NCBI GenBank assembly: GCA_015501585.1
Contig: JADNRY010000232.1
Coordinates: 1 to 64,000 of the forward strand
Origin: Rhodocollybia butyracea
Taxonomy: Eukaryota; Basidiomycota; Agaricomycetes; Agaricales; Omphalotaceae
Reading direction: 5' to 3'
Length of the DNA: 64,000 nucleotides
Part shown: positions 56,836 to 64,000 of the stretch, one piece after another
How positions within the stretch are numbered: the first letter of the stretch is position 1
Layout of the letters: the number at the start of each line of letters is the position of its first letter
Program-made: the position numbers and the translations under genes
Notes under the pieces: generated by a model
Told to the model about the DNA's origin: nothing
What the model saw: the letters and a program-made list of their open reading frames with translations, nothing else
The model's database searches: none

Positions 56836-58306
56836 ATGTTTCTTATTACCGCTATTTTCATCGGTTGCTTCCTGGAGGTTCTGGTTTATGGTGAGTTTTT
56901 TCTTGATATATGTACATTTTGCGACTCTCATATCTTGCCTTGAGTATCTAGGTGCTTATGTAGCAACTTTTATCAGACATGTCCAAATTCTAGTGTCACG
57001 CCGGAGAAAGCTGCCCCCAAGAACATTCATATATCTTTCAACAGCAAGTGTTCTGCTTTTTGTGCTTGCGACTGTAGTATGCAATTTGGACAATCCAAGG
57101 AATAAAAGCTAATGGAATATTTGTGCAGTCTGTTGTAACTGTTCTTATCTTCACCACGAATATCTTTAAAACCCCAACTGAGCCTATTGATTTCTCGGGG
57201 TATGGTAGAAAGTACAACATCGTCAGTGGATGTAATTTGTTCTCTCTGATGGTTGCAGATGCATTTTTGGTCCGCTGGATAGTTCCTCGTGTACAGTGTT
57301 GCATACTTACATACTCAATCCGATGTAGCTCTATCGCTCGTATATCCTCTACAACTCTCGTCTTCGTGCTGTTGCCCTTCCTTTATTGGTGTTCATGGTC
57401 GAATGCGGTACGTCTGTTTGAACTGTGTTCCACTCTGTGCTGAAATTTATTGGAAGGCACCATAATATGGGCTACAATCGCCCTCTCTCAGGAAAATGAC
57501 GGGGACTCAGACCCCTGGACTGATCGTCCGCAAAAATTGACTCTTGCTGAAACCATCTTTGGCTTCATTTCAGTTACCGTGAATGTGATGTGTACCAGTA
57601 ATGACATCTCCCTACTCCTTTGAGGAACATGATGACTTATTAGGAGGGTCAAAAGGTCTTATTATTGCCTGTATGTGGCGCTCCCACCGTCGACTGTTGG
57701 CCACAGGTATAGCACCCAATCTGCAGCCTAGCGCCTATGCTCAAGTCGGCGCTATCATTATTAATTCTGGTATGTGCCAGAACACTCTGGCTCTCGTCCC
57801 TTGATTGAAATAACACTTATTAGCTGCAATCAATCTTGTTTGGTTGTTCAGTGTCTTTGCGACCTCGAGTATCTCATCACTTGTGTATGAGGTGTTTACT
57901 GCTCCGGTTAGTCTCAAGGTTGAATTAGTAAGCTATTACAGCTTTGTGAGGTACTGACTACCATCCTAGTTGGCTTGTGTCACCGTAGGTTGAGTTATAT
58001 GCCGTGTTAGTAGATGCTAATCTGCTCATTAGGCCTTGATAGTAAGACATTCAATTGAGTTAACAAGTTCACAATAAGGTTCTGACCTCAGCTCAGTTTT
58101 CCACAATCATTGTCAGCGCTTCAAGACCACCTTCGTCAGAGTTATCCATCCTCGTTTCCACTGTACCAATACCAGACTTTCCTGAAGATTTTGTGCCATC
58201 CAATGCTACAACGAAATTATCAGCGGACAATAGGTTGGAGGCTAGTTTCCAGCTGGTGGAATCATCAAGTTCCCTGGACCCTGGACAAATAATGGAGCAC
58301 TTATAG
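56836..58306 (+). CDS. Basidiomycete seven-helix-type membrane protein of unknown function
   Basis: Looks like the large mushroom family of short 7-helix proteins without known ligand. ATG at 56836 opens MFLITAIFIGCFLEVLVY, the typical first helix, joined by an intron to GAYVATFIRHVQILVSRRRK and FIYLSTASVLLFVLATV. Later exons give SLMVADAFL-LYRSYILYNS, RLRAVALPLLVFMVEC, LTLAETIFGFISVTVNVMCT, GLIIACMWRSHRRLLATG, AYAQVGAIIINS-AAINLVWL and FATSSISSLVYEVF. A soluble Ser/Pro-rich tail (SELSILVSTVPIPDFPEDFV) ends at TAG 58304-58306. About eight introns; the model needs no frame repair, though the last small exons (near 57970-58090) are uncertain. Confidence 0.6.
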
Positions 58307-59530
58307 TTGATAGATGTAATAGATAGAGTTGGAGCCACGAAGAGTCCTGAAGCATGATTGTTCAAGATCATCCACAGTAGTACTTGTTTGTTATTGCAGT
58401 GAGTGGCAGCCTGAGTCTGAGGCGATGTCGAACAGCTATTTGCCAGGTATCCTGTCTATTTGCATCTGTGTGAGTAGCCCAAGAGTAGCCTTAGTGTTAT
58501 CATGTAACATTTTAGTGGTGATCTCCGATCCATAATGTTGAAGGAGAAACCTCGGGCCAAGGAGTCCCGCCCCCCGCCTTGAAGCGGATGGAACGCGGTT
58601 TACCCCACTGGCAGCGAGTATCTTTATTTAACCTTACTTTTTCGTTTATCCGAGTACCTAAGTCCTACTTATATACTGGACATCTTGTCCTTATGAGTCC
58701 TTATGACCCTCAGTCGCTTGTATTCATACACTTCTGAGGGTAAGTTGTCTTCATCTATTAATCTGTGAAACCTATACTTACGCTCATGCATGTAGCTATT
58801 ACTTATACTCAATTATACTGTTTCACAGGTGTTTACTTATTCAATACGAGTCGTTTGTATCCGTACACTTCTGAGGCTATTACTTATTGGGTGAGCAAAG
58901 CAAAACCCTTTGTTAGGCGTGCCCACTGCCGTTGTGAACGAGCACAGCCACAACGAACGGAGGTCAAAATGCTTTGACCGGCCAAAGCGAGCGGAGCGCC
59001 CGAGCTGCCTGGGCCCTGACCCCATCGCTCACCCACCCTGTATCGACTGAGCTTGATGTGAGTTTGACTTACCTTAACATTATCGATAAAAATTTTTCAA
59101 GCTGTGGATTGGGCTTGAAAATAAAACCAATCTTGAAACTATCAGCGCAAGTATCAGCGATCAGAGCTAAAGCTTGGCCACAACCGCCTATGCCATCCGT
59201 CCGGCAGTGTGCTAATGGGCCTAGTTCACTATTCCGCATTCAAGTTGTAGATTGGTAGCCGACACTACTCAACTTCGGTATTTCAGCTTTTCCGAGTAGG
59301 CAAGGTGTCCAGGCTTCCCTGCCCGGTCATTCAAATCTTGTTCTTCAGTTTCTCGTGCCACTTCGACACAACTCCGACATTGGCAAAAGGTCAGTCGGCT
59401 AGTGGAAGCCATTAGGCTTGTCTCCCAAAGGCAGACTCCAAAACCTCGTGAGTGACACTACGAGTCGAAGTATGCCAGTCAGAACTGTATTACAGTGCCC
59501 AACAGCCTCGGCTCCTCTTAAGGGCGATAA
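58307..59530. other. Intergenic region, no gene seen
   Basis: About 1.2 kb. CACTTCTGAGG with flanking TCGTTTGTATCCGTACA/TCGCTTGTATTCATACA occurs twice (58713-58740 and 58849-58875), an imperfect direct repeat. No gene supported. Confidence 0.35.
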
Positions 59531-59549
59531 GGTTTAGGACAAGTGTATT

Positions 59550-59731
59550 CTGGCACGAAGAGAGAACCGATAGGTAAATAGAATAGAATACAGTGTCCTT
59601 GTAACTCACCTGGCACGAAGAGAGAACCGATAGGGGCTCTTCTTCGGGTCAGGATGATTAATGAAGTAATAATGTCCGATTAGGAAAGTAAAAGGATGCT
59701 TTGGCCTAAGGCGTCTGATCAACCTCTAACA
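59550..59731 (-). repeat. Probable 3' LTR of the copia element
   Basis: On the minus strand the G-rich tract AAGGGGGGG (59732-59740) is followed at 59731 by TGTTAGAGG, the arrangement of polypurine tract plus LTR start. The far border of the LTR was not found, so the start given is a guess. It holds two copies of CTGGCACGAAGAGAGAACCG-ATAGG (59552-59576 and 59609-59633). Confidence 0.45.
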
Positions 59732-61558
59732 CCCCCCCTTGAGTAGCATCTAGGCTAAGCAATTTAACCCATTGGTTGTGCATTGTCCTGTGGAGGGGTT
59801 TCGTGAAAATGTCGGCAACATTTTCCTTGTTTGATACATTGACGACGTCGACGAGGCGTTTGACTATACAGTCGCGGATAAAGTGTTCACGAATGGATAT
59901 GTGTTTCATCTTGCTGTGAGCATGGAGGTCGTGTGTACACGCAACCGTTCCTTGGTTATCGCAAAATAAGGAAGTGGGGGCTTGTTGAGGGAAGCCGAGT
60001 TCTGCGAAGAAGTTTCTGAACCAAAGGATGTCTTTGGCGCAGTGAGTCGTAGCAAGATATTCTGCCTCACATGAGGATAGAGCAACGACAGACTGTTGTT
60101 TGGAACTCCATGATAGTGGGGAGCCGTTCATGAGGATAATGAACCCAGAGACTGATTTTCTGTCGTCGCCCATTCCCCAGTCAGAGTCAGATAGGGCACG
60201 GAATAGAGGGTAACGTAGTTTGTTTCTTCTGAGCCACAGAGAGTAGAAGATAGTTCCTTTGAGGTAGCGAAGCAGGTGTTTTGCTGCAACAATGTGGACA
60301 GGCCCATAGTTGGACATAAACCTTGCCAACTCTCGTACTGTATATGCGATATCGGGCCTGGAACAAGTACAGAGATACATGGCTTTACCAACAACCGCGG
60401 TATAGGGGAAAGCCCTGACTTTCGCTCTGTTATCTGGCGTGAGTTCTTCGGTCGAAGGAAAGAGACGAACACCAGGGTCCATGGGAGTCGAGACTGGTTT
60501 AGAGTTCTCGAACCCAAACTCACGAAGGATGGATTCCGTATATGCGAGCTGGTCTAGTCTAATGGTTCTGTTGCTTCTGTCACAGGTGATTCCGCAACCA
60601 AGGTGGAAAGTGGGTTCACCGTTGTCAGTGATGTCAAAGAGGGAGCTGAGCTGTTGTATGACTTTGTCAGATTCGGATGCAGGTTTGGAACCGATAAGCA
60701 TGTTGTCGACACTAGTTGTAATAATGGATCTATTGTCACCTTCGTAACGAACATAGACACTCCAGTCCGACTCCGTCCTTTTGAACCCGATGGATTCAAG
60801 CTTGGCGTTGAGCTCAAGATACCATTGCCTTCCCGATTGCTTCAGGCCATATGTCCTTTTCACAACCGCCAGAAACCAGAACCAGTATTTGTCGGCTTCT
60901 TCATGTAAATTTCTTCGTCGAGTGGACCATTGAGGTATGCGGTTTTGACGTTGATTTGGCGAAGCTCCATATCATGTTCCGCTACAATTGTGAGGACAGT
61001 CCGTATAGATTCCCATCTGGCTACAGGCGCAAAGGTGTAATTATAGTCCTGACCTGGAATCTGGGTGAAGCCCTTTGCTACGAGTCGAGCTTTGAATCTG
61101 GAGATCAATCCATCACGGTCCCTCTTTATGCGGAGCACCCATTTACACCCAACCGGTTTGCGGTTCGGAGGCACATCATCGACTTCCTCGTAGACTCCTT
61201 TTGCCTTCAATGATTCAAGTTCTTCGTATATGGCAGCAAGCCAGTACGACCAGTAGATTGACGATTTGGCGTGTTGGATGGAAAGGGGGTCTTTTTCAGA
61301 CGAATCATTGATGGGGTCATGGAGGGCTGCACCTGCAAAGGTTTCTACATCGACAAAGGCTTGAGCTAGTGGTTGGAGGTCGCTTGTATTACACTCTACT
61401 TCGATTTCTCGGCTGTCTGGAGAGTTAAGTAAATTCAGGAGAACTGTATTTTGCCCCCCCTTTTCCGGACGAGTGGTGATGAAGTTTGCGCGGTAGTGGG
61501 CGGGTAATTGCCTCGCTTGCTCGGAGCGTTTTGGACAAGGGTTGTCCGTGTCAAGCAT
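59706..61558 (-). pseudogene. Copia reverse transcriptase/RNase H region, disrupted
   Basis: First part (61558-60860): the copia RT start, KAKGVYEEVDDVPPNRKPVG, CKWVLRIKRDRDG, FKARLVAKGFTQIPGQDY, FAPVARWESIRTVL and TAYLNGPLDEEIYM. A 1-nt frameshift at GSGFWRL/KRTYGLKQ separates it from the second part (60863-59706): YGLKQSGRQWYLELN, then SVDNMLIGS where the catalytic box normally reads YVDD, so one catalytic Asp is Asn and the Tyr is Ser. It continues with STPMDPGVRL, YLCTCSRPDIAYTVRELARF, KHLLRYLKGT, SDSDWGMGDDRKSVSGFII, SSKQQSVVALSSCEAEYLAT, FCDNQGTVACTHD and KENVADIFTKPL (RNase H). Inactive by both frameshift and active-site change. Confidence 0.85.
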
Positions 61559-61699
61559 ATGGTAGTCGCCATCAGCGTCTTTTTCCTCGATGCATTGCTC
61601 TTCTCTAGAACTTTCAGTCTGAGAAGAACGTCTGCAGAGTAGGGTTAGTTAGGGTTTTAGAGAGTGCGTCAAAGCGTACTCTTTAAGCTCAATGCGTTC

Positions 61700-62870
61700 T
61701 CAATCTGTAAGACTTTCAATAGTCTCAGAAGAAGGGCTGCAGAGTAAAATGAGATAGGGTTTTAGGAAGGGACGAAGTAATGTACCCTTGCTCATCTTCA
61801 CGGAAGTCGGTCTCTGAAGGTGCCATTTCTTCGGAGAGAGAACTAACAGGAAGCAAAATTTTAGGGTTTTGTTAAAGGAAGGTAGCGAGACGATGTACGT
61901 ACTCATCATGACCTTCAAGTAGGGTTTCTCGTTCTTCCAGCAAACGAATATCATTGTTGAAGGAAGGTATAGATTGTAAATGGAGATCGGCCCAGAGGAT
62001 CTCTGATAGTGGAGGGGACGGCAGTTGTGACGGGAATCCATGGAATTCAATGTCTCGACAAGCTCTGATAGTTCTAGATTCGGGAAACCAAATTAGGTAC
62101 CCTTTTGAATCTGGCAAGTATCCAACGAATCTCCCTTGTTCACCTCGCGGAACAGTTTTGTTCAAATAATCTGAGGTTGTTTTCCGGGAGGTAACGAGAG
62201 CGCCAAAAGGGCGGAGGTGAGAGAGGTCTGGTTTCTTTCGAAACCAGCCATAGAACGGAGTAAGTTTGTCGGATAGGGAAGCATGTGGAACTCTGTTTTT
62301 GATATGTGCGCCGGTTTGCGTGCTCAGCGGCCAGAACCATGCTGAAAGACCACAGTCTACTAACATTGCTCGGGACATTCTCTCCAGAATCTGGTTAACT
62401 CTTTTGGCGACTCCGTTTTGCTGAGAGGCATCAGGGACGGTTTTTTTCGTAGGTTATACCTTCTTTTGCGCAGTATTCTCGAAAAGCACCTTCGGTGAGT
62501 TCACCGGCGTTGTCGACGCGTAGAAAGATGATTTGGTAGCCTAGTTGTTTTTCTGCCACAGTGCGGAATTGGATAAAGCATTTAAGTGCATCGGATCTCG
62601 ATTTTAGAAAGAAAACAATAATAAAACGTGAGTAGTCATCAACGAAGGTGATAAAGTATCTGAAGTTGCCGTATCCGAGAGGGAGGGGACCACAGATATC
62701 AGAATGGACACGGAATAATGGACGTGTTGCACGGTTGGTTGATACATGGGGAAATTTGAGTCGTTTGATGTTGGCAAGGGCACAAATTTGACAGTTGACG
62801 ACTCACACGCTGTCAATATTTGACGGGAGTCCAGTCGTGGAGTCCCGTAGCCCTTTAACGTCTATATGGC
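61700..62870 (-). pseudogene. Copia integrase remnant
   Basis: Fragments in several frames: CQICALANIKRL, FRVHSDICGPLPLGYGNFRY, FITFVDDYSRFIIVFFLKSR, LRVDNAGELTEGAFREYCAK, and downstream AHIKNRVPHASLSDKLTPFY, LRPFGALV and RFVGYLPDSKGYLIWFPESR. These are the integrase core and the region after it. Stops and frame changes (for example near 62430-62440) break it. Confidence 0.75.
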
Positions 62871-62873
62871 CCA

Positions 62874-63858
62874 TTAGACAGTGGTAAAACCCAGGCGTCT
62901 ATTCGCCTCAGTTTCTCCATCAGGACCAAACATTGCCGTGATTGAAGGCACCATTGATGCAATCAGTGTTGATTGCGGAGATGTTGGAGGCGGAATGGGG
63001 ATAACGTTCATCTGGTACAGATCTCGTACAATGTCTCCGCTAGCAAAGGGCTCGTTATTTGAAGTTAGGTAAGTGATAATACCTTTGCCAGTCGAGGTTT
63101 TTACACCCTTTCTGTCTAGTCTAGAGCCCAATATGAGATTGCATCGCGCTGTAGGAATATGAAGAACGTTGGAGATTGAGAAAGGTCTGATGTTTTGGTT
63201 ATGTTCCGCATTGAGGACAATTTTCCCTTTTCCTACTGCTGCAGCAGACAGTGGAGCCGAACCCAAAGACGTCAAGGGGCGATTCAAAAGGAGTATAATC
63301 ATGAAAGAGATTTCTGTCATGGAATATATGGCGGGATGCACCAGTGTCGTGGTTGATGCTGGCATCTTTCATGGTGTCTCCACTGAGTGCAATCATGTTA
63401 ATGACTATTTCTTCGTTGATATTTACATCGTCGTCGTCGTCTGTGAATGCTGGAACTTCCACCATGTATAAAAGGGGATTCAAGACCTGATTGACTTCTC
63501 TTTTGCCATTGTTCGAGGTTTGAGCTGTCCCAGCGAAACAGCTTCCTGGTTCATCTGTTTGGACTTCTTTAAGCTGTTTCCGACGGCAAGAAAGGCGTTC
63601 CTTGAGTGAAAGGTGGACATCCTTTTTTCCAGAGTAGCGAGGTGGGTATTTCCCTTGCATTCCCCCTTTAAACGCAAAGCATTCTGTAGAAGTATGACCG
63701 ACGGGGGTTTCACAATAGGGATTGTCACAGAACAAGTGACTACAAAAGTTTCTAGACTGGTTAGGACTGTATGGAACCGAGCGACAATCTGCACGGTTTT
63801 GCTTGCGATTCGTCGTTGAGGGACCAGCGCTAATGCGCTGTTGAAGAGGTACTGTCAA
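62874..63858 (-). pseudogene. Copia gag zinc knuckle and protease region
   Basis: The frame from 63858 shows a CCHC-like zinc knuckle (CDNPYCETPVGHTSTECF), then the protease active-site block NHDTGASRHI, where DTGAS is the usual D-S/T-G triad. After a frameshift near 63240 it continues as SAAAVGKGKIVLNAEH and ISNVLHIPTARCNLILGSRL, the second half of the protease. Further upstream gag sequence continues to the window end. Confidence 0.7.
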
Positions 63859-64000
63859 GTATGCATTGGGAACGGCATCTGTTACTGCTTTGGACCTTTT
63901 GCGGTTGACAATAGCATTGACTTAAACAATGGAAGGTGCGATTCCTCTATTAACTTCTTCTTCTTTGAGCTCCTGAATAACAAAAGCTGAAGAAATTGGA

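Larger units (their letters stand above)
59550..64000 (-). mobile_element. Decayed Ty1/copia retrotransposon, truncated by the window end
   Basis: Reading leftward from the window end it shows, in order, a gag zinc knuckle, a protease, integrase remnants, reverse transcriptase and RNase H, then a polypurine tract and probable LTR. This protease-integrase-RT-RNase H order defines the copia type. Several frame breaks and stops mean this copy is dead. The 5' LTR lies outside the window. Confidence 0.85.

Noticed and set aside
58093..58371. Minus-strand frame of 92 codons
   Set aside because: It is antisense to the Ser/Pro-rich tail of the seven-helix protein.
1..64000. tRNA, rRNA or CRISPR features
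   Set aside because: No cloverleaf with a proper T-loop, no rRNA sequence and no regularly spaced short repeats were found by eye.

Overview
The window is nuclear DNA of a filamentous basidiomycete, most likely an agaricomycete (mushroom-forming fungus). The evidence is genes cut by many introns of about 45-65 nt with CTAAT/ACTAAC-type branch points, the fungal gene set (APC permease, UTP20, SAM synthetase, myotubularin, copper amine oxidase, GPI-anchored cupredoxin), and families typical of that group (KDZ transposases, Tet/JBP-like dioxygenases, lineage-restricted secreted proteins). I cannot name the species.

Layout. 0-11.4 kb: the 3' end of an unknown gene, an intact amino-acid permease with 23 exons, a degenerate dispersed repeat, a reverse-transcriptase-related (rvt-like) gene carrying lesions, and a broken P-loop NTPase gene. 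11.9-22.8 kb: a 10.9-kb element bounded by inverted repeats. It holds five genes: an agaricomycete-type basic protein, a protein with two RNase H1-N/viroplasmin-like modules, a small basic protein, a Tet/JBP-like 2-oxoglutarate dioxygenase and a KDZ transposase. This is the most interesting object in the window. 23.0-31.5 kb: a repeat-rich tract with a miniature LTR retroelement (5-bp target duplication), unrecognised gene remnants, a duplicated secreted-protein family, a 498-bp MITE and more dispersed repeat. 31.6-53.9 kb: conserved housekeeping block with UTP20, a secreted KR-rich protein, SAM synthetase, myotubularin phosphatase, cupredoxin and copper amine oxidase. 54.5-56.3 kb: a second inverted-repeat element. 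56.8-58.3 kb: a seven-helix-type membrane protein. 59.5-64.0 kb: a decayed Ty1/copia element on the minus strand that runs off the window.

How the parts work together. In the large element the transposase and the dioxygenase face away from each other across a 145-bp shared promoter, and the first two passenger genes are divergent across about 235 bp. Joint transfer of a KDZ transposase with a Tet/JBP dioxygenase (5-methylcytosine oxidation) fits known fungal biology. Here both enzymes carry a lesion: TGA in the dioxygenase, and a 1-nt frameshift in the transposase.

Caution. Single-nucleotide frameshifts also occur in UTP20, the amine oxidase and myotubularin, often in homopolymers. Some breaks called here may therefore be assembly errors. 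The in-frame TGA substitutions are less easily explained that way. All gene models were spliced by eye from the sequence and remembered family patterns.
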